DNA of 64,000 bases from Candidatus Brevundimonas colombiensis (GTDB lineage: Bacteria > Pseudomonadota > Alphaproteobacteria > Caulobacterales > Caulobacteraceae): positions 2,046,001 through 2,110,000 of the forward strand of contig CP119326.1 of the NCBI GenBank assembly GCA_029202665.1, in the 5' to 3' direction. The notes beneath the pieces are model-generated. The model saw nothing but the letters and a program-made list of their open reading frames with translations. It did no database searches and was not told the origin of the DNA. Positions 17,188-25,698 of this stretch are shown here, one piece after another. Made by a program: the position numbers and the translations under genes. Positions within the stretch are counted from its first letter, which is position 1. Every line of letters starts with the position of its first letter.

Positions 17188-17412
17188 TCAGGCGGCCATC
17201 CGCCATTCGGGCGCGGCCTCGGCGGCGCGGCCTTCGTCCCACAGCAGATCCTCGTCGGAATAGCGATGGCTGGCGGCGGCCGAGATGACGTCGACCACCT
17301 GTTCCTCCAGTCGGTCCCAGATCACCGCCAGGTCGGACGATCCGTCCGCCTCGCAGGGCACGATGATGTAGCGGCTGGCGTTGACGGCGACGGTCGGTTG
17401 AAAGCGGGCCAT
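17188..17412 (-). CDS. Small hypothetical protein divergent from the WYL regulator
   Basis: A 74-residue soluble protein from ATG 17412, starting MARFQPTVAVNASRYIIVPC and containing an acidic central helix (WDRLEEQVVDVISAAA). No family is recognised. It is convergent with the acyltransferase, five bases away, and divergent from the WYL-domain regulator with about 90 bases between. Regulation by that neighbour is possible but not shown by the sequence. Confidence 0.62.
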   Translation of the reverse strand: MARFQPTVAVNASRYIIVPCEADGSSDLAVIWDRLEEQVVDVISAAASHRYSDEDLLWDEGRAAEAAPEWRMAA

Positions 17413-17504
17413 GTGACGATCTCCTGGAAGCGGGGGCCTCTTGTCGATGATGATGTTTTGCACCACTGTTGCGTCAGAAACGGACGTAGCATTCAGGAAA
17501 CGCG

Positions 17505-18494
17505 GTGAGACACGACAAGGCGGCCATGGTGATCGAGCTGGCGCGGCGGATGGCCGCCAGCGCCGAGGGGCTGTCGCTGGACGAGATGGCGCGCGACATG
17601 CGCACGGGCCGCCGCACCGCCGAACGGATGCGCGACGCCGTGCTGATGTTGTTCCCCCAGGCCGAGGAGGTTTCCGATCCGCCGTCCAAGCGCTGGCGCA
17701 TTCGTGGCGGCCTGTCGGCGTTCGAGCAGGCGCCGACGGCCACCGAGATGCTGGAGCTGACCAAGGCGGCGTCCGCCCTGCGCGCGGCGGGCGAACCCGC
17801 GCGTGCGGCGGCGCTGGAGGCCCTGGAGCGCAAGCTGAAGGCGGCGATGCGGTCCACCACCCTGAACCGGATGGCGCCGGATCTGGAGGCCCTGGTGCGG
17901 GCCGAGACCATCGCTGTTCAGGCCGGCCCGCGCCCCTCGGCGGACGAGGCCATGCTGACGGCCATTCGCGGAGCCGTCTTGGCGCAGCAGCCGCTGGGCT
18001 TCACCTATTCCCGACCGGGGGCCGAGCCGCGTCGGCGCAGCGTGGCGCCCTGCGGCGTCATGTTCGGGCGGGCCAACTATCTGGTCGCCGCCGACCGCGA
18101 GACCGGCCGCATCCAGACCTTCCGTCTGGACCGGATGAGCCATGTCGCGCCGCAGGACGGCCTGGCCGTCCCGCCCGCCGATTTCGACCTGGCGGTCTTC
18201 GCCAGCCAGTCGTTCGGCATCTATCAGGACGAGATCGAGGATGTGGTCATCCGCATCGCCCCGGAAGGCGCGGCCGAGGCCCGGGGGTGGCGCTGGCACC
18301 CGACACAGAGCTTCGAGGATCAGGCCGACGGCGGCGTCATCGTGCGGTTTCGCGCCTCGGGGATGCGGGAACTGGCGTGGCACCTGTTCACCTGGGGCGA
18401 ACAGGCGTCGATCCTGGCGCCCGAGCGGCTGAAGGCCGTCATGGCCGGCGAGATCGCGGCTGCGGGGCGCGCTCTCGAACGGGCCGGAACCTGA
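17505..18494 (+). CDS. WYL domain transcriptional regulator (YafY/PafBC type)
   Basis: A 329-residue regulator. The N-terminal winged helix-turn-helix (LSLDEMARDMRTGRRTAERM) is followed by a helical linker and a WYL domain, where the motif reads NYL (VMFGRANYLVAADRETG). A C-terminal WCX-like region follows (VVIRIAPEGAAEARGWRWHP). WYL domains sense small ligands or nucleic acids and control the attached DNA-binding domain. It starts from GTG. The neighbouring divergent small gene is a candidate target. The substitution of W by N in the WYL triad is seen in some family members. Confidence 0.85.
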   Translation: MRHDKAAMVIELARRMAASAEGLSLDEMARDMRTGRRTAERMRDAVLMLFPQAEEVSDPPSKRWRIRGGLSAFEQAPTATEMLELTKAASALRAAGEPARAAALEALERKLKAAMRSTTLNRMAPDLEALVRAETIAVQAGPRPSADEAMLTAIRGAVLAQQPLGFTYSRPGAEPRRRSVAPCGVMFGRANYLVAADRETGRIQTFRLDRMSHVAPQDGLAVPPADFDLAVFASQSFGIYQDEIEDVVIRIAPEGAAEARGWRWHPTQSFEDQADGGVIVRFRASGMRELAWHLFTWGEQASILAPERLKAVMAGEIAAAGRALERAGT

Positions 18495-18567
18495 CGAAAC
18501 CGTAAGCTGACGCGGCGCGTTGACGACGGCTAGGCTTTGCGCCGACCGTATCTTCAGGAGATCGCCC

Positions 18568-20001
18568 TTGCGCGCCCACGCCTTCGCTTCATCCGCTGTC
18601 CTGACCGCCGTTCTGATGAGCGGCGCCTGCGCTGCAGGGCCGATGACGGCGCGGCCTGCCGTTCAAGACGAAAGCGGACCCCAGGTGACGGTGACCCGCG
18701 ACGCCGACCATCTGACCATCGACTATCGTTTCGGACGCGACGTGATGGTCTGGGCCTTCAGAGATTCGGCGCTGGAAACGGATTCGCGTCAGCCCTGGCG
18801 TCCCCGGCAGTGGACGGTCCAGACGCCGGGCGTGGTGATGGAGCGACGCGGCTATTACGACATCCTCCGCAGCACCGACGGCGGCCCCGTGCCACGCGAC
18901 GTGCGTTTCCGGGTCCAGCCGAAGGCGGTGGATCTGGAGGCCGAATATCGGACTCTGGTGTTCTCGAACGGGGCCGTCGCCTTGCCGACGCGGCAACTGG
19001 ATGTCTTCGCCCTGCCGTCGGTGCAGGCGGCGCAGGAGATGCCGGACGACCTGAACCGCGTGACGCTGGATGGCGGACCCTCGAGGGTGACCTGGCGCGA
19101 CGACAGCGGGCCGGTGCTGTTCAATGGTCGCCGACGGGAGGCCCTGACCACGATCGACGAGCGCAGCTATGTCTTATTGGGCGAGGCGACAGTGACGGCG
19201 GGCGAGGGGCTGTCGACCGTGATCGATCCGAACCTGCCGCCGTGGATCGGTGAGGAGATCCGCGATTTCGCGCCGCGTGTCGGCCAATATTATAGTGCGC
19301 GTCTGGGTGCGCCCGGCTCCGGCGGCGACACGCCGATCGTCATGGTGGCGTGGAACGGTCCGACCGAGCGGATGACCAGCATGAGCGGCAGTGTCCTGCC
19401 CGGCCTGATCGTCATGTCGTTCGAGGGACGAGGCGTGACCACGGCTCAGCCCGAGGTGCGCGAGCGGTCACGCTGGTTCATCGGCCATGAGGCCGCGCAT
19501 TTCTGGCTGGGTCAGACCGTCCGCTATCAGTTCGCCGACGAGGCCTGGATCACCGAGGGCGGCGCCGACCTGATGGCGGTGCGGGCGCTGAAGCATCTGG
19601 ACACGACCTATGACGACCGCAAGGAGTTGCAGTCGGAGGTGGATGACTGTGTGAATCTGGCGACCAAGCCGGTGGCCCAGGCCGGCGAGCGCGGCGAACA
19701 CCGCGCCTATTATGCGTGCGGCGCCGTCTTCGCCCTGGCGGCCGAGGGCGCGCAACGCCAGCGGACGGGCGGCGACTGGTTCGACTTTCTGAAGCCGCTG
19801 CTGCGCCAGCCCGACGGTGTTCTGAGCCGCGAGGAATGGCTGAGCGGCCTGACCCGTGTATCGCGCGATCCCTCGCTGCGCGGCGACGTTGAGCGGTTGC
19901 TGGACCAGGGCGCGGGCGATCCGTCCGCCGTGATCGCTCGCCTGTTTCAGCGCACGGGCGTGGCCTTCCGCATGGAGAATGGTCGGGTCGTTCTGAGCTG
20001 A
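18568..20001 (+). CDS. Exported metallopeptidase-like protein (HExxH + E)
   Basis: A protein of about 477 residues from a TTG with AGGAG seven bases upstream. A signal peptide is likely (RAHAFASSAVLTAVLMSGACAAG). The middle carries a gluzincin-like zinc site: HEAAH in FIGHEAAHFWLGQ, then a glutamate about 20 residues later in WITEGGADLMAVRAL, as in M1/M61 peptidases. The N-terminal half is beta-rich and resembles no family I can name. A periplasmic or surface peptidase is inferred. Family membership needs a profile search. Confidence 0.75.
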   Translation: MRAHAFASSAVLTAVLMSGACAAGPMTARPAVQDESGPQVTVTRDADHLTIDYRFGRDVMVWAFRDSALETDSRQPWRPRQWTVQTPGVVMERRGYYDILRSTDGGPVPRDVRFRVQPKAVDLEAEYRTLVFSNGAVALPTRQLDVFALPSVQAAQEMPDDLNRVTLDGGPSRVTWRDDSGPVLFNGRRREALTTIDERSYVLLGEATVTAGEGLSTVIDPNLPPWIGEEIRDFAPRVGQYYSARLGAPGSGGDTPIVMVAWNGPTERMTSMSGSVLPGLIVMSFEGRGVTTAQPEVRERSRWFIGHEAAHFWLGQTVRYQFADEAWITEGGADLMAVRALKHLDTTYDDRKELQSEVDDCVNLATKPVAQAGERGEHRAYYACGAVFALAAEGAQRQRTGGDWFDFLKPLLRQPDGVLSREEWLSGLTRVSRDPSLRGDVERLLDQGAGDPSAVIARLFQRTGVAFRMENGRVVLS

Positions 20002-20003
20002 TG

Positions 20004-20036
20004 ATAAAAAAACGGCGGCCGGTCATCCGGCCGCCG
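20004..20036 (-). terminator. Rho-independent terminator after the DUF6607 gene
   Basis: A perfect 10-bp GC stem (20013-20022 with 20027-20036) with a TCAT loop is followed on the minus strand by seven T. It lies 30 bases past the stop of the DUF6607 gene and directly after the convergent peptidase-like gene. Confidence 0.88.
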
Positions 20037-20064
20037 CTGCAGTCAGCCGCGCTGAGGGGGAGGG

Positions 20065-21051
20065 TCAGCGGGGTGTCGTGGCCTGTTCGATCAAGCTGCG
20101 CGCCTGGGCGATGGCGGCGGCCTCGGCGGTCTTTCCGTCCGCGACCTCTTGCGCCAGGTCCATCAGGGGCGTGCCGGTGACGGAGCCGGTGTCTCCGACC
20201 TCTTCCAGATGGATGCCGTCATGCGCCGCGACGGCTGCGTCCCAGGCGTCGCGAACGGCGGCCCAGAAGCCCTGCGTCTTGGCCCAATACTCGTCGCCCG
20301 CCCGTGGGGAGTAGCCGGTGGTGCGGTCATAGGTGTTGATGACGTCTTCCTGGACGATGGCGATGGGTTCGCCGCCGGCCTTGCCCGACATCTTCATATT
20401 GTCCTGGATATGGACCCAGCCGTCCGGCTTCAGGATGTGGCGGTTCGTGCCCAGATAGCGGTCATAGACCGGGTTGCGCACGGCGTCCCGGCGGGCCAGC
20501 GGCCGCCAGGTCGGGTTCGACGTCCAGGCCGACAGGCCGTTGTCATAGGTCCAATGGCCCACCCCGCCATAGCGGGGCGAATCGTCGGTCTGCCACACCG
20601 TCTGGGACCAGGCGCCGGCGCGTTGATCCGCCGGAACCGGCGTCAGCGTCCACTGGCTCGGCCCCGCATAGGTCAGGACGGTTGCAGGCTGATAGGCCCA
20701 GTCCTGGCGCCAGTGTTTGACCACGATGGTCTGGCCTTCATGTTCCATGACCAGGATGTGCTGCAGACTGATCTTGTCGCCCTTGTCATAGACGACGCGC
20801 ACGATCTCGCTGCCCCCGGACAGCTTCTCCTCCAGCGGGTCGTAGTCGGCGCGGAAGCTGACATTCTCGCGCATGTCGAAGTGGACGCGGTACTGGCCCG
20901 CCTGGGCCAGGATCGACTGGCGATCCCGTTCGAAGGCGTTGGCCGGCGCAGGTGCAGGCGCTGCTGCGGCGGCGGGCGCAGCGGCCTGCTGAGCCAGGGC
21001 GGCGGGCGCCGTCGAGGTCAACAGGGCGGCGGCGATCAGAATGGCGCGCAT
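20065..21051 (-). CDS. DUF6607-like exported protein paired with a haem receptor
   Basis: A 328-residue protein with a signal peptide (RAILIAAALLTSTAPAALAQQ), then an alanine/proline linker. Repeated tryptophan motifs follow: KHWRQDWAYQPATVLTY, GAWSQTVWQTDDSPRYGG, HWTYDNGLSAWTSNPTWRPL and RRDAVRN. These match my memory of the DUF6607 family, which often follows TonB haem receptors. It starts 38 bases after the receptor stop on the same strand, so it is cotranscribed and presumably shares the iron regulation. A role in haem handling is inference. ATG at 21051 is chosen over an upstream ATG at 21084 for a normal signal peptide. Confidence 0.82.
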   Translation of the reverse strand: MRAILIAAALLTSTAPAALAQQAAAPAAAAAPAPAPANAFERDRQSILAQAGQYRVHFDMRENVSFRADYDPLEEKLSGGSEIVRVVYDKGDKISLQHILVMEHEGQTIVVKHWRQDWAYQPATVLTYAGPSQWTLTPVPADQRAGAWSQTVWQTDDSPRYGGVGHWTYDNGLSAWTSNPTWRPLARRDAVRNPVYDRYLGTNRHILKPDGWVHIQDNMKMSGKAGGEPIAIVQEDVINTYDRTTGYSPRAGDEYWAKTQGFWAAVRDAWDAAVAAHDGIHLEEVGDTGSVTGTPLMDLAQEVADGKTAEAAAIAQARSLIEQATTPR

Positions 21052-21089
21052 GGGGCGACCCTTTTTGGCTTTGTTGGCGGGCATGACGA

Positions 21090-23381
21090 TCACAGGCGAA
21101 GGGTCAGCGAGACGCCGAAGTTGCGGCCCGGCTGGGTATAGGCGTCCTTGATAGCCGAGGTGGTGGACAGACCGCGCACGTCGCTCCACCAGCCATAGGT
21201 CTCGTCGAAGACGTTGAAGGCGCCGGCCCGCAGTGTGGCCCGCTCCGTCACGTTCCAATAGGCGGTCAGGTCCAGAAGCGTGAAGCTGTCGCCTAAATAG
21301 CAGGTCGTCCCACACGACAGATTATAGGTCGCCTGATCCTTCTTGCCCGACCAGGTGACCGTCGCCGACCCGCCCCAGACGCCCGACGGCGCGGCGTAGT
21401 TCAGACCCGCGACCACCTTCACCGGATCGACGCTGCCCAGTTCGGTGCGGCGGCCTCCGGTGGTCTGTTCGCCCTCGGCATAGGCGGCCGAGCCGATCAG
21501 GCTGAAGCCATTGTCCCAATAGATGTCCGCGCGGGCTTCCAGGCCCTTGATATCGACTTCGGTCAGGTTGACGTATTGATAGACCAGTGGATCGACGCCG
21601 GGGACGCCGCTGCCGCTGACGGACACCTGGTCGATGAAATCGTCGTAGTGGGTGGCGAAGGCGGTGGTGTTCAGGCGCATCTTGCCGCCGGCCACGTCGA
21701 TATCGCGCAGACGGAAACCGGCCTCGAAGCTTTCGCTGGTCTCGGGCGACAGGTTCGGGTTCGGGATCGAGCGATAGCCGAAGACGGGGTTCTCGAAGTA
21801 GTTGTTCACCTGCATCGGCGACGGGGCGCGGAAGCCCAGGGCGTAGTTGGCGAAGACGCCCAGGTGCGCGCCCGTCCAATAGACGACGCCCAGCTTGGGC
21901 GAGATATGGTCGTCGCTCTGGCCCGAGGCGGCGGCCGGGAACTGGGCGTCCACCTTGGGCGACAGATCGTACCAGTCGTAACGGACCGCCGGGATGATGC
22001 TGAGCGCGCCGCCCAGCATCTCGATCTCGTCCTGCAGGAACAGGCCGGCCAACTGGTATTCAGTCTTGGGGAAGGCGCGGATGGGGAAGGTCTCGCCGAC
22101 CGGCGGGGCAACGCCGTCGCGCACGCCTTCCTGTTTCGTCATCGACCAGTCGCCGCCGAAGGTGACGCGGTGCTGGGCGGCGCCGCCCTGATTGAAGACG
22201 CGCGAGCCCTGAGCCGCGAAACCATAGACGGTGTTGTCGAAGGTGGTGTCACGGGCGCGGTCGCTGGCGACTGTCGTCGTGGGACCAGAGCCGACCGTGG
22301 TGGAGATGTCGCGGTCCTCGAAGGTGTACTGGCGGGTCGTCGAGTCCTGCCAATAGCCGGACAACGAACCGTCGCTCAGGCCAAGGAAATCAGAAAAGCG
22401 CCAATCGAGGCTGACGCGGTCGCGCTGTGTCTCGTCATCGGCCGTGACCTGATTGACGGTGGTGCGGGTCGTCACCATAGGCGGTCCAAGACGGACTGCG
22501 GTCGTCGTGCCCTGGCTGCTGAGCGCGTCGCCGGTCATCGTGGAATCGAGATGGTCGTAGGTCAGGCGCAGGGTGTGGGTGGGGTTCACCTCCCACACCA
22601 GCTTGCCGAGATAGGCGTTGGAGGTGGAATCCTGAGGGTTGGCTTCTGTGCGAAGCGCGCCAAAACCGTCGACCGATCCCTTGTTCTCGGTCTCCTGATA
22701 ATCGCGACGCGTATAGGCCAGCAGGCCCGAGAACGATCCCGAGCGGCCCGCCACCGCCAGACCCTCGGTCCAGCCCTCATCGGCCGAGTTGTACGCTACG
22801 CGGGCGCGGGCGCCAAAGGTTTGGTCTCCGACCAGGAAGTCCGACGGGTCCTTGGTCGTGAAGGCCACGGCGCCGGCGATGCCGTCCGAACCGTACAGAG
22901 CCGAGGCCGGACCACGCAGGATTTCGACCGACTTGATCAGGTCCAGATCGTTATAGCCGCCGCGCCCGACCGCCTGGGCGCCGAATGAGAAGCCTGAGGG
23001 CAGGCGAACGCCGTCGTTGACGATCAGCACCCGGTCGCCGCCCATGCCGCGGATGGTGAAGCCCGAGTTGCCGTCGCGTCCCGCACCCGACAGAGCCAGG
23101 CCGAAACGGGCGGGCGAGGTCGGAACGCTGACGCCCGGCTCGAACCGGATCAGGTCCTTGATGTCGGTGGCCAGCAGGGTCTCGATCTGCTCGGCGTCGA
23201 TAACGCTGACCGTGCCGGGCACGTTGGACGCCAGGCGTCGCGACCGGGTGCCCAGCACGACGACGGGATCGACCTCAGCGGCAGGCGCGGCCGCAAGGGG
23301 CGCCTCGGCGTGGACGGGTTGAACGGTCAGGGCCGAACCGATGGCCGCTGCGGCGGTGGAGAGGAGGAGGAGAGTGCGCAT
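21090..23381 (-). CDS. TonB-dependent haem/haemoglobin-type receptor
   Basis: Outer-membrane beta-barrel of about 763 residues that imports haem or haem from haemoproteins. It has a signal peptide (to about residue 25), a TonB box-like DPVVVLGTRS, a plug domain and a 22-strand barrel ending in a terminal phenylalanine-free LRL. The haem receptor hallmarks FRAP (GFRAPSPMQV, about 517) and NPNL (IPNPNLSPE, about 541) are both present. A Fur-like palindrome lies upstream at 23416-23442, so iron limitation should induce it. The DUF6607 gene downstream is the likely partner. ExbD for energising is at the start of the window. Confidence 0.93.
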   Translation of the reverse strand: MRTLLLLSTAAAAIGSALTVQPVHAEAPLAAAPAAEVDPVVVLGTRSRRLASNVPGTVSVIDAEQIETLLATDIKDLIRFEPGVSVPTSPARFGLALSGAGRDGNSGFTIRGMGGDRVLIVNDGVRLPSGFSFGAQAVGRGGYNDLDLIKSVEILRGPASALYGSDGIAGAVAFTTKDPSDFLVGDQTFGARARVAYNSADEGWTEGLAVAGRSGSFSGLLAYTRRDYQETENKGSVDGFGALRTEANPQDSTSNAYLGKLVWEVNPTHTLRLTYDHLDSTMTGDALSSQGTTTAVRLGPPMVTTRTTVNQVTADDETQRDRVSLDWRFSDFLGLSDGSLSGYWQDSTTRQYTFEDRDISTTVGSGPTTTVASDRARDTTFDNTVYGFAAQGSRVFNQGGAAQHRVTFGGDWSMTKQEGVRDGVAPPVGETFPIRAFPKTEYQLAGLFLQDEIEMLGGALSIIPAVRYDWYDLSPKVDAQFPAAASGQSDDHISPKLGVVYWTGAHLGVFANYALGFRAPSPMQVNNYFENPVFGYRSIPNPNLSPETSESFEAGFRLRDIDVAGGKMRLNTTAFATHYDDFIDQVSVSGSGVPGVDPLVYQYVNLTEVDIKGLEARADIYWDNGFSLIGSAAYAEGEQTTGGRRTELGSVDPVKVVAGLNYAAPSGVWGGSATVTWSGKKDQATYNLSCGTTCYLGDSFTLLDLTAYWNVTERATLRAGAFNVFDETYGWWSDVRGLSTTSAIKDAYTQPGRNFGVSLTLRL

Positions 23382-23415
23382 CAATGGCCCCGCTTTATAG
23401 TTGGCGCGGTGGTAC

Positions 23416-23442
23416 TGCGAACGATTATTAGAATCAACTGCA
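23416..23442 (-). promoter_or_regulatory. Fur-box-like operator upstream of the haem receptor
   Basis: A 27-bp imperfect palindrome centred on 23429: TGC...GATT-x-T-x-A-x-AATC...GCA, with 8 of 13 pairs matching. It is AT-rich in a very GC-rich region and lies 35-60 bases upstream of the receptor start, as expected for a Fur repressor site. The lipoprotein gene at 23492 faces it from the other side and might share it. Confidence 0.68.
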
Positions 23443-23491
23443 TTGAGCGTGATGATTTGAACTCGAACCTTTGCCGTTGCGTTGTCGTGAC

Positions 23492-24031
23492 ATGAAAACA
23501 GCCCTGTTTCCGACGCTCGCCGCCTTCGCCCTGCTGTCCGCGTGCGGCGATCAGCAGGTCAATCCGCCCACCGAACCGGCCGCACCGCTTCGAACGCCTG
23601 ACGCCATGCAGCCGGTGGAGGCCGTTGGGCCGTCGTCCCTGGCGGGGCGTGGCCCGCGCAGTTTCGTGGGGGTGTGGGCGGCCAATCCCGCCTGGTGCGC
23701 CGGGCCGCAGGGCGCCGACAGTCCGATCACCATCACGCCGATGCGGTTCGACGCCTATGGCCATAACTGCGACATCGCCCGAATCGACGAAGCGGGTTCA
23801 GGCTATTTCGCCGCCCTGGCCTGCATGGCGCAGGGTCGGCGCGTGAACGAACGCGTCTACATGGGCACGACCGGCGACGTCCTGACCCTGACCTATATGG
23901 ATCGCGACAGGCTGACGACCAAGCTGGCGCGCTGCCCCGGCTCGCCGCGCGCGCCGGACCCCGCCAATCCGCTGGAAAAGATAATGAAGAAGGAGGGAGG
24001 GGACGCCCCTCCCGCCGCTCCGCCTAGTTGA
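23492..24031 (+). CDS. Hypothetical lipoprotein
   Basis: A 179-residue protein with a lipoprotein signal (MKTALFPTLAAFALLSAC, modified C18) and a proline-rich linker. The soluble part contains FVGVWAANPAWCAGPQGAD, a pattern seen in small alphaproteobacterial proteins of unknown role. Three more cysteines follow in the mature part. It is divergent from the haem receptor and overlaps ychF by eight bases at the 3' end. It could share iron regulation with the receptor, but no function can be assigned. Confidence 0.78.
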   Translation: MKTALFPTLAAFALLSACGDQQVNPPTEPAAPLRTPDAMQPVEAVGPSSLAGRGPRSFVGVWAANPAWCAGPQGADSPITITPMRFDAYGHNCDIARIDEAGSGYFAALACMAQGRRVNERVYMGTTGDVLTLTYMDRDRLTTKLARCPGSPRAPDPANPLEKIMKKEGGDAPPAAPPS

Positions 24032-25118
24032 ACAGGAAGTTCATCACGTCGCCGTCCTTGACGACATAGGACTTGCCTTCCGCGCGCAGCTTGCCGGCCT
24101 CGCGCGCCTTGGCTTCGCCGCGCAGGGCCACGAAGTCGTCGAAGGCGATGGTCTCGGCGCGGATGAAGCCCTTTTCGAAGTCGGTGTGGATCACGCCCGC
24201 CGCCTGGGGGGCCGTGTCGCCGACATTGATGGTCCAGGCGCGCGCCTCCTTGGGACCGACCGTGAAATAGGTCTGCAGACCCAAGAGCTTGTAGGCCTCA
24301 CGAATCAGACGGTTCAGGCCGGGTTCTTCCAGACCCAGGGTCTCCAGGAACTCCTTCTGCTCCTCGTCGTCCAGCACGGCGATCTCGGATTCGATCTGGG
24401 CCGAGATGACGACCGAGTTGGCGTTGTCCTTGGCGGCGCGGGCCGCGACCTTGTCGGACAGGTCGTTGCCCTTGTCGGCCGAGCCTTCCTCCACGTTGGA
24501 CACATAGAGGGCGGGCAGGGCGGTCAGCAGTTGCAGCATATGCCAGGCCTTGGCGTCGTCCTTGGACACCTCGGCGGTGCGGGCGGGCTTGCCGGCGTTC
24601 AACTGCGCCAGGGCCAGATCGACCAGTTTCAGCGTCAGGGCCGAGTCCTTGTCGCCGCCCTTGGCGCGTTTCTCCAACTGGGGCCGGCGGCGTTCCAGGC
24701 TTTCCATGTCGGCCAGCATCAGCTCGGTCTCGATGATCTCCAGATCGGCGATCGGGTCGATACGGTCCTCGACGTGGGTGATGTCGTCGTCGATGAAGCA
24801 GCGCGCCACGAAGGCCACGGCGTCGCAATCCCGGATGTTGGCCAGAAACTGGTTGCCCAGACCCTCGCCCTTGGACGCGCCGCGCACCAGGCCGGCGACA
24901 TCGACGAAGGTGATGCGCGCGGGAATGATCTCCTTGGAGCCCGCGATCTCGGCCAAGGCGTTCAGTCGCGCCTCGGGCACCGCCACGTCGCCGGTGTTCG
25001 GCTCGATGGTGCAGAACGGATAGTTGGCCGCCTGGGCCGCCGCCGTCTTGGTCAGGGCGTTGAACAGGGTGGACTTGCCGACATTGGGCAGGCCGACGAT
25101 CGCGACTTTAAGGGCCAT
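24024..25118 (-). CDS. ychF: Redox-regulated ATPase YchF (Obg family)
   Basis: A 364-residue P-loop protein of the TRAFAC class that binds ATP rather than GTP and associates with ribosomes. It shows the P-loop GLPNVGKSTLFNALT (8-22), the switch region NYPFCTIEPNTG, DVAGLVRGASKGEGLGNQFL and NVEE in place of the GTP-specific NKxD. The C-terminal TGS domain is complete. Its stop overlaps the convergent lipoprotein gene by eight bases. Length and order are standard. Confidence 0.97.
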   Translation of the reverse strand: MALKVAIVGLPNVGKSTLFNALTKTAAAQAANYPFCTIEPNTGDVAVPEARLNALAEIAGSKEIIPARITFVDVAGLVRGASKGEGLGNQFLANIRDCDAVAFVARCFIDDDITHVEDRIDPIADLEIIETELMLADMESLERRRPQLEKRAKGGDKDSALTLKLVDLALAQLNAGKPARTAEVSKDDAKAWHMLQLLTALPALYVSNVEEGSADKGNDLSDKVAARAAKDNANSVVISAQIESEIAVLDDEEQKEFLETLGLEEPGLNRLIREAYKLLGLQTYFTVGPKEARAWTINVGDTAPQAAGVIHTDFEKGFIRAETIAFDDFVALRGEAKAREAGKLRAEGKSYVVKDGDVMNFLFN

Positions 25119-25191
25119 GGGTATTCCTTGGAGAAGGCGCGAGCCTTTAACCCGTTCGAACGGGTTTGTCAGGCTCGCGCTTCAAAAGGAC

Positions 25192-25686
25192 TCAATGCGC
25201 GCCGTGATCCATGCCCGTCATCGCGGGTTGACGCACCTTGGCCTGGACCGTCACCGGCGCGGCGTCGGCGAAGTTCAGGGTCAGGGGCACGGTTTCGCCG
25301 GCGACCAGCGGGGCGGTCAGCTCCATCAGCATCAGGTGCGCCCCGCCGGGAGCCAGGGCGACGGCTTCGCCCGCAGGCAACGGCAGGCCCTGGGCCATTT
25401 CGCGCATGGTCATCATGCCGTTTTCGGTTTTCATCTCGTGAACCTGCAGCATCCCAGCGCGGGGGGTGGAGCCGCCGGTCAGCCGGTCGTCGGTCGCGGC
25501 CGTCAGGGTGACGTAGCAGCCCCCCGCCTTGGCGCCGTTCGGCGACGGACGGCACCAGGCGTCGTCGGCCACGACAGCGGCGGCCTGTCCCGCGTCGTCG
25601 GGCGTCCTGGGTCGATCCGACGGATTGCAGGCGGTCAAGGCCAGAAGAAGAACGGGCGCGGCGGCGAGGGCGGATTTGATGGTCAT
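25192..25686 (-). CDS. PCu(A)C-type periplasmic copper chaperone
   Basis: A 164-residue protein that would bind Cu(I) and deliver it to cytochrome oxidase or other cuproproteins. It has a lipoprotein-like signal (LLALTAC, C20). The copper motif is seen as HEMKTENGMMTMREMAQG followed by AHLMLMEL, giving the spaced His and Met ligands of the DUF461 family. It ends with a histidine tail, MDHGAH, a possible extra metal site. It is the last gene of a minus-strand operon, 12 bases after the PepSY gene. Confidence 0.9.
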   Translation of the reverse strand: MTIKSALAAAPVLLLALTACNPSDRPRTPDDAGQAAAVVADDAWCRPSPNGAKAGGCYVTLTAATDDRLTGGSTPRAGMLQVHEMKTENGMMTMREMAQGLPLPAGEAVALAPGGAHLMLMELTAPLVAGETVPLTLNFADAAPVTVQAKVRQPAMTGMDHGAH

Positions 25687-25698
25687 GGGTCAGGCCTT

